Shown: positions 15,601 to 22,651, numbered from the stretch's first letter. The stretch: DNA of 35,078 nucleotides from Lachnospiraceae bacterium (GCA_910576545.1 CAJTKM010000026.1:1-35078); one strand, 5' to 3'. Notes: a model not told the origin generated them from the letters alone. Program-made: numbers and translations.

Positions 15601-17831
15601 AAAGCCCTGTTTCTGAAAAGGCAGATATGCCGGAACAGGCAGAGCCAACCACCAGCGAAGCGGCGCAGACTTCCACCCCGGAGCCGACGGAAACAACGGT
15701 TACATACTACCCGATCAACGAGAACGCCGCCCGCCGCGCAAAGGAAGCAATCAGCTTTTCCGATTACAAGCCCGGAAGCGCAACGGCAGAATACCGCCAC
15801 TATGTAGGCGAAGCCGCCGAGATTGCCGCAAGGCAGAAAAAGCGTGTTGACCCCTCTTTCCATGAAAAGATTGACGGGCTGCTTGACGCTTACGCCCGGA
15901 AGCTGGCGGCGAACATGAATAAGGGCTATGAGATCACCGCCCGCGTCCCGTCCATTATGATTGCCGGGGGAAGCAATTTCCCTGTCCGTAAAAAGGAGAA
16001 GCAGAACGCCGCCGCAGATAAGAACATGGAGGAATACCGGGAGATACAGGGCTTGCTTGATAAAATCCGCAGTACGGGCATGGGCGGTATCAGTGCCGAC
16101 GACCCCAACGCTGTTTCTAAGCTGGAAAGCAAACTTGCAAAGCTGGAACAGGCGCAGGAAACCATGAAAGCGGTCAACGCCTACTACCGCAAGAATAAGA
16201 CCCTTGACGGCTGCCCCCATTTATCCACGGAGCAGATTGAAAAGCTGAAAGAAGCCATGTCCGGCAGCTACCGGGCGAACCCGAAACCCTTTGAGAGCTA
16301 CCAGCTATCCAACAACAACGCGGAGATACGCAGATTAAAAGACCGTATTACCGCCCTCACCCGCAGGAAAGAGCTTGGATATGTGGGCTGGGAGTTTGAC
16401 GGGGGACGTGTGGAAGCCAACACAGCAGATAACCGCTTGCAGATTTTCTTTGATGAAAAGCCGGATAAGGAGATACGGGAGGAACTCAAAGGGAACGGCT
16501 TCCGCTATGCGCCCAGCGCGGAAGCATGGCAGCGGCAGCTAAACGACAACGCGATCTACGCCGCCGACCGTATCAAGTGCATACAGCCCCTTACCGGGGA
16601 ACGCCCCACCGAGTTACAGAAACGGGCAAGGCAGGAAGCCGCCGCAGAAAAAGCCGCAGCCCCGGAGCAGCCGCAGGACACCGAGCCGGGAACCGCAGAC
16701 GCGCCGGAGAAACCCACTACGCCGGAAACCTTTTACAAGGTGCGGCAGAACCCATACAGCGACAGCCCGGAAAACAGCTATCTCTTGCAGGAATATGTGG
16801 CGCAGGATAACGGCATGGCAAAGCTGGGGGATATTCTCTACACGGGAACCCCGGAGAAGTGCCGGGAGCTTTTGGGGAAGCTGGAAACCGGGGAGCTGAC
16901 ACAGGGCGACGTGAAAGACCTTTATGCAAAGGCACAGGAAGCGCAGACCGCCGCCGAGCCGGGACAGGACGCGCCGGAGCAGACCGCCGACAAAAAAGAG
17001 CCGGACAAAGACACCTTTTCCATTTACCAGCTAAAGGACGGGGACGGTATGCGGGACTACCATTTTGAGCCTTACGACCGCTTACAGGCGGCGGGGCTTT
17101 CCGTGGAAGCGGCGAATTATAATCTGATCTATGCCGCAGAGCTTACGCCGGGGACTTCCCTTGAAGATATTTATACCCGCTTCAATATCGACCACCCCAA
17201 AGATTTTAAGGGACACAGCCTTTCCGTATCGGATATAGTGGTGCTTCATCAGAACGGGGAGGACACGGCGCATTATGTTGACAGTTTCGGCTATAAGGAA
17301 GTGCCGGAGTTTTTGCAGGAGCAGACACCGCAGCTTACCCCCGACACCCGCATGACCGGGGAGCAGATCAGAACGCCACGGGGGAGCTTTTCTGTAACCG
17401 ATATGACCGTCGAGCAGATGAAAGAAGCCGGGTACGGGCTTCACCATACATCGGAGGACGGGAAGTATCTCATTATGGGGAACGGGACACAGGCGTTTGC
17501 AGTCGCCGCGGAACCGCCGGAAAAGACAAACCCCTTAAAGCACGTCGAGGACGCTATCGAGCAGAACGACAACAATTTTGACGGTATCATCAACAACACG
17601 CCCACCCCTACCGCCGACGAGCTGGAAGAAAAGGCGAGAAGCGGCGAACAGATCTCCCTTGCCGAGTATGCCGCCGCACTGAAAGCGGAAAAGGAACAGG
17701 GCAAGGAAACAAAACCGGGGAAAAAGCCGGAAAAGAAGCCCTCTATCCGGGCGCAGCTTAGAGCCGACAAGGAACGGGCGGCGCAGAAGAAACAGGCAAG
17801 GAATAAGTCACAGGACTTGGAAAGGAGCTGA
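12654..17831 (+). CDS. 1725-aa polyvalent protein: ArdA-like + ArdC/LtrC-like + zinc peptidase + YodL/DUF4316
   Basis: A giant ICE protein likely to act on incoming DNA and host defence. Domains by residue: 1-165, a conserved ICE small-protein block (HYENGYNNVADFIEAH); about 167-350, ArdA-like (GGEWLSMP, 'FSDTEQYPFDVP', 'YEEYGRDA'), the fold that mimics DNA to block type I restriction; about 365-415, a Pro/Glu linker; about 415-560, an ArdC/LtrC N-terminal ssDNA-binding domain (KFHNYSFNNTLLIAMQKP); a zinc peptidase motif HEIAH at 621-625; about 735-825, a polyvalent-associated domain (YEGRQDLGDGEGSLIEHI); repeats and coiled coils to about 1330; about 1455-1560, YodL-like; and a C-terminal DUF4316-like region with KPSIRAQL. 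The start is ATG 12654, 9 bases after GGAAAGGAGG. An internal, ideally spaced ribosome site and in-frame ATG (13152, Met167) mark a former gene boundary. Confidence 0.88.
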   Translation: MAGLREAVKDYQDELQAGIAWVAFWREGRSWHSDYIYLETDDTLTPEDRGRLREIQEKDPAAVVLNGYYCGYLGEDMNLAELTAGVRRHYENGYNNVADFIEAHDDTLPPELLEEARAAAHAAGLPFSEKPYRDGEDFNPYVFDGSMSINDFELMHRMMNEERSKQMSETFSILIDSRTRFETGKPGGEWLSMPTTTEQLHAAMRSVGITADNPQDFFINGFSDTEQYPFDVPLSVIQGSTIDELNYLGKLLEMQSDEDRDKFTAAVMLGEYAGSVKDLINLAQNLDCYWIYPAVRTEADYGYYLIDELDELELPEEAKKYFKYEEYGRDAVQKDRGQFTDQGYIYNNGNTFSQWYKGRDNDIPKEYKVMSFPEPERPAPDKLEKDETAPEQEAAPQEPQPEAQPRPVNPIILTADKPAEKLKEITDRLEQGITELFDSERYKEYLQVMSKFHNYSFNNTLLIAMQKPDASLIAGFSAWKNNFGRNVMRGEKGIRILAPSPYKIRQEVEKKDPQTGKTVIGKDGKPVTETKEIQIPAYKVVAVFDVSQTEGRELPSLSANELTGDVEKYEDFFAALDKTSPVPMGFEKIEGTAHGYYHLEEKRIAIDEGMSELQNLKTAIHEIAHAKLHDIDLNAPQEEQPDRPDRRTREVQAESVAYTVCQHYGLDTSDYSFGYVAGWSSGRELAELKISLETIRATAAEIINSIDGHFAELQKEREAAKAQEAEKEPTPDLTAEPTVTILWSESPQLREGDTFPLSRANALIEAIDEANLASPGYDKTEFRIDYVMNGIPDHYEGRQDLGDGEGSLIEHIEQHHTYYLNDKEWENYLLRNEGKEALEADKEHRAMLLNEFIPYLKLHCNLSEMERIAGEALQNGENLTPTETAYHTAMQVYVAECRGLINQGEYSLPPVPQLKHFDVELAAYKEHVKEEIAQEAADAGMTVEEYAANGYEPYTAPEPEAAQTAEPQEPGEPEAQEKPQEPESPVSEKADMPEQAEPTTSEAAQTSTPEPTETTVTYYPINENAARRAKEAISFSDYKPGSATAEYRHYVGEAAEIAARQKKRVDPSFHEKIDGLLDAYARKLAANMNKGYEITARVPSIMIAGGSNFPVRKKEKQNAAADKNMEEYREIQGLLDKIRSTGMGGISADDPNAVSKLESKLAKLEQAQETMKAVNAYYRKNKTLDGCPHLSTEQIEKLKEAMSGSYRANPKPFESYQLSNNNAEIRRLKDRITALTRRKELGYVGWEFDGGRVEANTADNRLQIFFDEKPDKEIREELKGNGFRYAPSAEAWQRQLNDNAIYAADRIKCIQPLTGERPTELQKRARQEAAAEKAAAPEQPQDTEPGTADAPEKPTTPETFYKVRQNPYSDSPENSYLLQEYVAQDNGMAKLGDILYTGTPEKCRELLGKLETGELTQGDVKDLYAKAQEAQTAAEPGQDAPEQTADKKEPDKDTFSIYQLKDGDGMRDYHFEPYDRLQAAGLSVEAANYNLIYAAELTPGTSLEDIYTRFNIDHPKDFKGHSLSVSDIVVLHQNGEDTAHYVDSFGYKEVPEFLQEQTPQLTPDTRMTGEQIRTPRGSFSVTDMTVEQMKEAGYGLHHTSEDGKYLIMGNGTQAFAVAAEPPEKTNPLKHVEDAIEQNDNNFDGIINNTPTPTADELEEKARSGEQISLAEYAAALKAEKEQGKETKPGKKPEKKPSIRAQLRADKERAAQKKQARNKSQDLERS
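13136..13154 (+). promoter_or_regulatory. internal ribosome-binding site and start before the ArdA-like domain
   Basis: Inside the polyvalent gene, AGAAAGGAG (13136-13144) lies 7 bases before an in-frame ATG (13152-13154) exactly where the ArdA-like domain begins (MSETFSILIDSRTRFE). The residues NEERSKQ are thus a translated ribosome site. This implies a fusion of once separate genes and a possible second, shorter product starting at Met167. Confidence 0.6.
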
Positions 17832-17833
17832 TT

Positions 17834-18787
17834 ATGGGGAAACTGAATAAATTTGAAAATGTGGACGTGCTGGCTTCCCTTGAAGCCATTCTGAAACAGA
17901 ACACGGGATTTTATCAGAGTGATTTTGATATTGATAAACAGATCATTGCGGAAAAGGCGGCAAGCCCCAGCAAGGAGGATAAAACCCTCTTGTGGCTTTC
18001 CCGCCCGTCCGGGACATACTGTTTCCGGGAGCGTGACGTTTTCATCAGCGACACCGCCCCGCACAATACATGGCGTTACTACAAGGAGCAGAGCCGTGAC
18101 CCTATCCTTGCGTATGCCGTGGAGCTGACCGGGACAGAGGGCGGGAAGATCAAGGGCAACCTGTATGAGCTGGACTATGAAAAGCACTATGAGCGCGTCA
18201 AAGACAATACACTTGCCGCCGGGACGGTGACGCTGGTTTATGAGCATGGGACGCGGGAGCAGCCCGCAGACCGACGCTTTGACGGTTATCCCGACCCCCA
18301 GCTTGGGAAGTTTGAACGCTTCGAGGTACAGCCCAAAGACCCGGAAGCCCTGCAATTTTTGTTACGGGAGGAAAAGGAAAGCCGGGATAAGCTGAAACCG
18401 GGGGATTTTAAGGAGCATATCGCCGCATTGCATGAGGGCATGATCGAGAGGGAAGCGCGGCGCATTGTGGCAGACATGAAAAAGCTGTCTGCCCCCAACA
18501 GCCCGGACAAATCTCATTTCATGGTGGAGCTGTCCCCGTCCTTTATGCGGCTTGCTTCCACAAAGGACACGGAACGCCTTTTCTCCATGCTGCCCTATAA
18601 GACCCTTGCTTTCTCACAGATCAAGAACAGCTACGGCACATATGCGCTGATCGGCAAGGACGAGAACCGGGACAGGCAGATAAGGAAGCCCCGCCCCTCT
18701 GTCCGGGCGCAGCTTGCACAGGACGCAAAGAGAACCGCCCCGAAGAAAACGGCGGCAAAAACAAAAAATCACGGATTGGAGGTATGA
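17834..18787 (+). CDS. conserved ICE hypothetical protein, 317 aa
   Basis: A 317-residue soluble protein starting 2 bases after the polyvalent gene stop, with ribosome site GGAAAGGAG. I do not recognise a named domain in its body. Its C-terminus (KPRPSVRAQLAQDAKRTAPKK) is clearly related to the C-terminus of the preceding polyvalent protein (KKPSIRAQLRADKERAAQKK), so both may share a sorting or transfer signal for the secretion channel. It lies in the same operon and ends in an ATGA overlap with the next gene. Confidence 0.75.
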   Translation: MGKLNKFENVDVLASLEAILKQNTGFYQSDFDIDKQIIAEKAASPSKEDKTLLWLSRPSGTYCFRERDVFISDTAPHNTWRYYKEQSRDPILAYAVELTGTEGGKIKGNLYELDYEKHYERVKDNTLAAGTVTLVYEHGTREQPADRRFDGYPDPQLGKFERFEVQPKDPEALQFLLREEKESRDKLKPGDFKEHIAALHEGMIEREARRIVADMKKLSAPNSPDKSHFMVELSPSFMRLASTKDTERLFSMLPYKTLAFSQIKNSYGTYALIGKDENRDRQIRKPRPSVRAQLAQDAKRTAPKKTAAKTKNHGLEV

Positions 18788-19005
18788 GCATGAACAAATA
18801 TAACAATTTCACAGTGGAGGAAACCAACCTTTTGAATATCTACATGACAGACAGCAAGGAGGGGCTTATCTTGGCTATGAACGCCGCGCTGCCCTTTATG
18901 GACGGGGAAATGCGGGACTTTGCCGCCCGCACCCTTGCCAAAGTGGGGCGCATGACCGAAGCGGAATTTGCGGGGCTTGCCCTTTACCCCGCCGACGAGG
19001 TATGA
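18784..19005 (+). CDS. transposon-transfer assisting family protein (TTRAP-like)
   Basis: A 73-residue protein with the pattern of the transposon-transfer assisting proteins of Tn916-like elements: FTVEETNLLNIY near the N-terminus, a helical middle (MDGEMRDFAARTLAKVG) and a C-terminal MTEAEFAGLALYP motif. The biochemical role is unknown. It starts in an ATGA overlap with the upstream gene (18784-18787) and overlaps the next start by 4 bases, so it is translationally coupled on both sides. Confidence 0.8.
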   Translation: MSMNKYNNFTVEETNLLNIYMTDSKEGLILAMNAALPFMDGEMRDFAARTLAKVGRMTEAEFAGLALYPADEV

Positions 19006-19367
19006 GCGAGATCAAGCGGCTCACGCCGCCCCAAAGCCGGAAAGTCAACGCCCTTGTGCGCCGGACGTGCTGCAATTATGATAGCGGAAACTGTATCTTG
19101 CTTGACGACGGGGACTATTGCGTATGCCCGCAGCTTATTTCCTATTCCCTGCTCTGTAAATGGTTCCGCATTGCGGTACTGCCCGCAGATAAGGAGCTGT
19201 ACGCCGAGATTTACCAAACGGGGGATATGCGCCGTTGTAGCGTGTGCGGTGCGCCCTTTGCGTCCAGCTCAAACCGGGCGATCTACTGCCCGGACTGCCG
19301 GAAGCGTATCACCCGCAGACAGACCGCCGAGCGCATGAGGAAGCTACGGGCGAATGTGACGCGATAG
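19002..19367 (+). CDS. cysteine-rich VLP domain protein
   Basis: A 121-residue protein of the cysteine-rich VLP type. The N-terminal half contains TCCNYDSGNCILLDDGDYCVCPQ and the AVLPAD motif that names the family. The C-terminal half is a zinc-ribbon-like CSVCGAPF...IYCPDCRKR unit followed by a basic tail. Nucleic acid binding is likely from the zinc ribbon, but the function in the element is unknown. It starts in an ATGA overlap and is the last plus-strand gene of the polyvalent operon, ending before a strong terminator. Confidence 0.85.
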   Translation: MSEIKRLTPPQSRKVNALVRRTCCNYDSGNCILLDDGDYCVCPQLISYSLLCKWFRIAVLPADKELYAEIYQTGDMRRCSVCGAPFASSSNRAIYCPDCRKRITRRQTAERMRKLRANVTR

Positions 19368-19494
19368 GGGCGAAAAAAACCTTGATTTATGCGGCTTTCC
19401 GGGCGGGAAAATAAGGCGGCAAGGGATTTATACCTTTACCCCCGGAAATGCCTTTCTATTGCGTCACAATCCAATCTCTGCACCCATGAGAAAA

Positions 19495-19543
19495 CCGGGG
19501 CGCGGTGGCTGTCTGATAGCTGCCGCGTCCCGGCTTTCTTTTT
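19495..19543. terminator. strong hairpin terminator between convergent operons
   Basis: A GC-rich stem is formed by CCGGG-CGCGG on the 5' side (19495-19505) and CCGCG-CCCGG on the 3' side (19523-19533), with an inner AGC/GCT extension. It is followed by TTTCTTTTT (19535-19543) and preceded by AAAA. It ends the plus-strand operon and may also serve the convergent minus-strand mob operon, whose last gene stops at 19542. Confidence 0.8.
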
Positions 19544-19799
19544 ATTCGGACAATTCTTCTATATCCGTTATTCTGTCTACCATTGCGCCGTAAAACTCAC
19601 CATTCCCTGCGTTTATGACGAAGAAATCATTTTCTTTGGGGTAATCTCCATATTCCACGCGCACCATATAGCCTGTAAGTATTGCGCCGTTATCAAAAGT
19701 AATTTTAAGTTTACTGCCTACATCAATATAGGTTTCCATACCATAGCTGCCATTTTCTAATGTTATCCTGTAACAAGTCTGAATGTTTGTAATTTTCAT
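19542..19799 (-). CDS. small hypothetical protein, 85 aa, at the end of the mob operon
   Basis: An 85-residue mostly beta-type protein (ITFDNGAILTGYMVRVEYGD) with no transmembrane segment or recognised domain. It starts two bases after the relaxase stop and has a GGAACGGGA-type ribosome site within the relaxase gene end. It is encoded in the same direction as relaxase and MobC and is more AT-rich than either. Its function is unknown; co-transcription suggests a link to mobilisation or its regulation. Confidence 0.65.
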   Translation of the reverse strand: MKITNIQTCYRITLENGSYGMETYIDVGSKLKITFDNGAILTGYMVRVEYGDYPKENDFFVINAGNGEFYGAMVDRITDIEELSE

Positions 19800-19801
19800 A
19801 A

Positions 19802-21154
19802 TTATTCCCGTTCCTTTCTTTTTTCCCGTTCCGGCTGCTTTTCTGTCTGTAAAATGCTGTCTATGTTCCGCTTGATAACGTCATATTCCTGCACCTGTTT
19901 TTTCAGCTTGCCATAGTCGGCATAAAGGCTTTCTTTCTGCCCTTGCAGCTTTTCATATTCCGCTTGGAGGGCGGGGACGCTGGGGAGTTTGCCGCCGATC
20001 TGCGCCGCCTTTAGTGCCTTTGCCGCCGCTTCATGGAGGATAATACCCCGTTCATGCTCTGCCCGGTATTTCTCCTTGTTCCGGGCTTTGCGGTAGGCTT
20101 CATAGAGGGGCTTTGTCTTTTGGTAGGTAGTGACGTTCTTAATCAGCAACGCCATATCCGAAAGACGATTTTCCACTTCCTTTAGACTGTCCCCCGCCTG
20201 TTCGCTTGCCGTGGTGATTTCCTCTATCCGGGTGAGCAGATCGGCGTACTGTTCAATCTTATTTTCCGTGAGGAAATTCATAGTCTTTGCCGCCTGTTTC
20301 AGATTGTGGATTTTCGCCCACTGTTCATAGCCCTGGCTCTGCTGCGCCTTGATACTGTTCTCAATGTCAATGAGAAGATTAACGCCCCTGCGCTCTGCCT
20401 TTGGAGCTTTGGCGGCACGGGTGCGCTTGCCCGCTATCCGTTCTTTTATGGCTTCCTCTGTATAGTCCGCGCCGAGGGTTTTTAGGCGGGTAAATCGTTC
20501 CTGCCCCGGTGCGCGGCATGACACATATTTTCCGGGCTTGACCTCATAGCCCGCCGCCTGTAACCGCTGCAATAATTCCTCAAAACTGGACACTTGGGGA
20601 ATGAGCGCGTCCACGGCGATTTTCAGCTTGCCTTTCCAGCTTGTCCCGGTTTTCTCCGCTTGGTACTCCGCATAGCTTTTTCCTTTGCTGCCCTTACCGG
20701 GGACGACCACGGAAAGCCCGTTATCCCGGCACAGCTTGTCACTCATGTTCCGTATGCCGTAATATGTCCGTTTGTTGGAAACATACTTGTGATGATCTAC
20801 GAAGTTGACCGCGCAGAAAATAATGTGATTATGGATATGCCCCTTGTCAATGTGCGTCGTGAGTACATATTCATGCTGCCCCCTTGTTACCGCGTCGGCA
20901 AGCTGCCGCCCGATCTCATGGGCTTTCTGATAGTCCACTTCTCCCGGAGCAAAGGACTGTATCAAGTGAAAGGCTAAGTTGTTGCCCTTATCCCGCGCTT
21001 GCGAGAGGGTATAGCCAAACTCAATATCTGCCGTTTCATAGCTGCACCCGAAAGAGGATATGAGCATTTTTTCGTCCGTCTTGTCCGGGTTTTCGATATA
21101 GTCAAGGGCTTTGCTTAGAGTGCTTTTAACAGGCTTAATCTTTGTAACCGCCAT
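19802..21154 (-). CDS. relaxase / mobilisation nuclease (VirD2/MobA-like, MOBP type)
   Basis: A 450-residue relaxase that nicks oriT and stays attached to the transferred strand through a tyrosine. Motif I is near the N-terminus (SKALDYIENPDKT, Tyr19 the likely nucleophile) and motif III is HIDKGHIHNHIIF, the metal-binding histidine triad. The N-terminal relaxase domain spans about residues 1-230; the rest is coiled coil and highly charged (EKQPEREKRKERE at the end). The start overlaps the mobC 3' end by 40 bases. It is the usual Tn1549-type relaxase, and its operon runs opposite to the transfer genes. Confidence 0.95.
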   Translation of the reverse strand: MAVTKIKPVKSTLSKALDYIENPDKTDEKMLISSFGCSYETADIEFGYTLSQARDKGNNLAFHLIQSFAPGEVDYQKAHEIGRQLADAVTRGQHEYVLTTHIDKGHIHNHIIFCAVNFVDHHKYVSNKRTYYGIRNMSDKLCRDNGLSVVVPGKGSKGKSYAEYQAEKTGTSWKGKLKIAVDALIPQVSSFEELLQRLQAAGYEVKPGKYVSCRAPGQERFTRLKTLGADYTEEAIKERIAGKRTRAAKAPKAERRGVNLLIDIENSIKAQQSQGYEQWAKIHNLKQAAKTMNFLTENKIEQYADLLTRIEEITTASEQAGDSLKEVENRLSDMALLIKNVTTYQKTKPLYEAYRKARNKEKYRAEHERGIILHEAAAKALKAAQIGGKLPSVPALQAEYEKLQGQKESLYADYGKLKKQVQEYDVIKRNIDSILQTEKQPEREKRKERE

Positions 21155-21444
21155 ATTTCCGCAAGCACCCCCTTGATTTCCTCTATATCCTCTTTGTAGG
21201 CGTTTCCCGTCGCGTTTACGCGACGTGCGATCTGATTGACATTGACCCCGATCTTCTGTATCTCCGCTGTCATTGCTTTTATGTCCGTGTGGTCTACTTG
21301 GATAATGTACCCGTCAATGGCGATCTTGCGCAGATACGCCGCCATGTTGCTTGTGGGGACGAGCTTCATTTTTTCCTCAATCAGTTTCCTTTCTTCCTCT
21401 GTCACATAGAATTTGACCTGTATTGTCCTTTTGCGTCCGTTCAT
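21115..21444 (-). CDS. mobC: MobC-like relaxosome accessory protein
   Basis: A 109-residue DNA-binding accessory of the relaxase. The N-terminal ribbon-helix-helix-like part is RTIQVKFYVTEEERKLIEEKM and the C-terminal MobC part contains KIGVNVNQIARRVN. I take the ATG at 21444, because AAAGGAG lies just upstream on the minus strand; a longer frame back to 21486 would run into the structured element. The 5' end lies 27 bases from copy 2 of the structured element, which is where oriT is normally found. Confidence 0.9.
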   Translation of the reverse strand: MNGRKRTIQVKFYVTEEERKLIEEKMKLVPTSNMAAYLRKIAIDGYIIQVDHTDIKAMTAEIQKIGVNVNQIARRVNATGNAYKEDIEEIKGVLAEIWRLQRLSLLKAL

Positions 21445-21470
21445 GGTTTTTCGCTCCTTTCCGTTCTCAT

Positions 21471-21562
21471 AGAGGGTTTGGGACACTTCCCAACAAGCAA
21501 TTTCTGACCGACCGGGCGGGCAGAAATACGGAAAAGGGTACTCTTTTCCTATGCTTGCTACG
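21471..21562 (-). other. structured element, copy 2, upstream of mobC (oriT candidate)
   Basis: Read on the minus strand it has the same order as copy 1 at 12418-12519. P1 is formed by 21552-21557 and 21494-21499, P2 by 21543-21549 and 21530-21536, P3 by CAGAAAT (21521-21527) and ATTTCTG (21500-21506), and P4 by TCCCAA (21488-21493) and TTGGGA (21478-21483). Only the P3 hairpin differs from copy 1, in sequence and length, yet it still pairs. The place directly before mobC and relaxase is the classical place of oriT. Confidence 0.8.
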
Positions 21563-21690
21563 AAAGTTCTTCCTACTACCTACAACACCGGGAACATCTG
21601 ATTTGGCGGATTTCCGCAAAAGAAAAACGCTGCAACCGAAAAGAATTGCAACGCTTCTTAAATCTCTATGTAATTTTAGCCGGACAGTGG

Positions 21691-22044
21691 TTATTCTCCC
21701 TCTTTTTCAATCTCTGCGATCTCCTGCGCCGTGGCAGCAACTATCCGTATTCCCTTGTCGCTCATGTCGTCCAGCAATGCGTCAAGCTGTCGCCGCTGGG
21801 TATTTTTCCCGGTGGGCTGCTCCAAAAGGAATTGATCTACCGAGATATTGTAACGTAGCATAAGCTCAAAGAATATCTGTAAGCTGGGGTGCTGTCCCTT
21901 ATTCTCAATATTCGCAAGATAGCGAGGGGATATATACATTTCGTCGCATACCTTTTTCCGGCTCTCCTTGCGTCCTGTCCGTGCCGCCTTGATTGCCGCC
22001 CCAAAAGCCTTGAAATCGTATTGTGGTACTGGTCTTTTCGCCAT
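21691..22044 (-). CDS. XRE family transcriptional regulator
   Basis: A 117-residue protein with a Cro/CI-type helix-turn-helix at about residues 14-72 (FGAAIKAARTGRKESRKKVCDEMYISPRYLANIENKG in part) and a C-terminal helical tail for multimerisation. It is transcribed away from the cargo operon and towards mobC, with about 130 bases holding the structured element in between. It probably controls the mob operon or the core genes of the element. It starts with ATG after a TAGGGTGA-type ribosome site. Confidence 0.85.
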   Translation of the reverse strand: MAKRPVPQYDFKAFGAAIKAARTGRKESRKKVCDEMYISPRYLANIENKGQHPSLQIFFELMLRYNISVDQFLLEQPTGKNTQRRQLDALLDDMSDKGIRIVAATAQEIAEIEKEGE

Positions 22045-22193
22045 AATTATTCACCCTATTACATTTTACTGTTCACCTTTCCTTTTGGATATGTCTACAC
22101 AGTTCTATTGATTAGCTTAAATAAGACATTGTAACTGTTATACCGTTTTTCGGAAAAATGATATTTGGGTGAGTGTTCTGTAAATTTTGGCTC

Positions 22194-22222
22194 TTGCTAC
22201 TTGCTGTCTTGTGTGTTATACT
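22194..22222 (+). promoter_or_regulatory. sigma-A type promoter of the cargo operon
   Basis: TTGCTA (22194-22199) and TATACT (22217-22222) are separated by 17 bases. The -10 box lies inside the left arm of the operator palindrome at 22216-22249, so repressor binding would block RNA polymerase. Confidence 0.65.
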
Positions 22223-22249
22223 GTTATGCACAATAGCATAACAGTATAA
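22216..22249. promoter_or_regulatory. perfect 14-bp inverted repeat, probable GntR/YtrA operator
   Basis: TTATACTGTTATGC (22216-22229) and GCATAACAGTATAA (22236-22249) are exact inverted copies with a 6-base spacer. The repeat overlaps the -10 box and ends 6 bases before the ribosome site of the GntR gene. An 8-base half-site match (ACTGTTAT) is also seen near 22132-22139. Confidence 0.8.
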
Positions 22250-22267
22250 GCAGTTAGGAGGGTGATT

Positions 22268-22651
22268 GTGAAACTCATTATTTCAAATATATCGGGTATA
22301 CCGATATATGAGCAAATTAAGCAGCAGGTGAAATCTGCTATTATGTCCGGCGATTTACAAGCGGACGAAACACTTCCCTCATTACGGACACTTGCTAAGG
22401 AATTGAAAATTAGTGTTTTGACTGTAACGAGGGCGTATACAGAATTAGAACAGGAGGGATTTGTAAAGAATATTCAAGGACGGGGTTGTTTTGTCTTAGG
22501 ACAGGGTTCTGAACTTTTGAGAGAACAGCTAATCTGCAAAATTGAAAACAACTTATCGGAAGCAATAAGCGCGGCGCGTGTTGCTAATCTTTCCGAAGAA
22601 GAATTACATCATCTTTTGAGTATTTTAATGGAGGAAAAAACAGATGAATGA
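22268..22651 (+). CDS. GntR family regulator, YtrA subfamily
   Basis: A 127-residue repressor with a winged helix-turn-helix (residues about 10-75: PIYEQIKQQVKSAIMSGDL, LPSLRTLAKEL, VTRAYTELEQEGF) and only a short C-terminal dimerisation tail, the hallmark of the YtrA subfamily that controls neighbouring ABC transporters. The start is GTG 22268, 6 bases after AGGAGG (22256-22261); a GTG at 22262 is too close to that site. The stop overlaps the ABC ATPase gene by 8 bases. It is predicted to bind the palindrome at 22216-22249 and to be released by a transporter substrate or envelope stress. Confidence 0.92.
   Translation: MKLIISNISGIPIYEQIKQQVKSAIMSGDLQADETLPSLRTLAKELKISVLTVTRAYTELEQEGFVKNIQGRGCFVLGQGSELLREQLICKIENNLSEAISAARVANLSEEELHHLLSILMEEKTDE

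Noticed and set aside
15237-16220. Minus-strand frame of 327 codons
   Set aside because: Opposite the polyvalent gene; Arg/Leu/Gly-rich mirror frame without motifs or ribosome site.
17441-18355. Minus-strand frame of 304 codons
   Set aside because: Spans the junction of two well-supported plus-strand genes; no motifs.
21646-21690. Repeated TGCAAC motifs after the XRE gene as a terminator
   Set aside because: The copies are direct, not inverted, and do not form a stable hairpin in front of a T-run.
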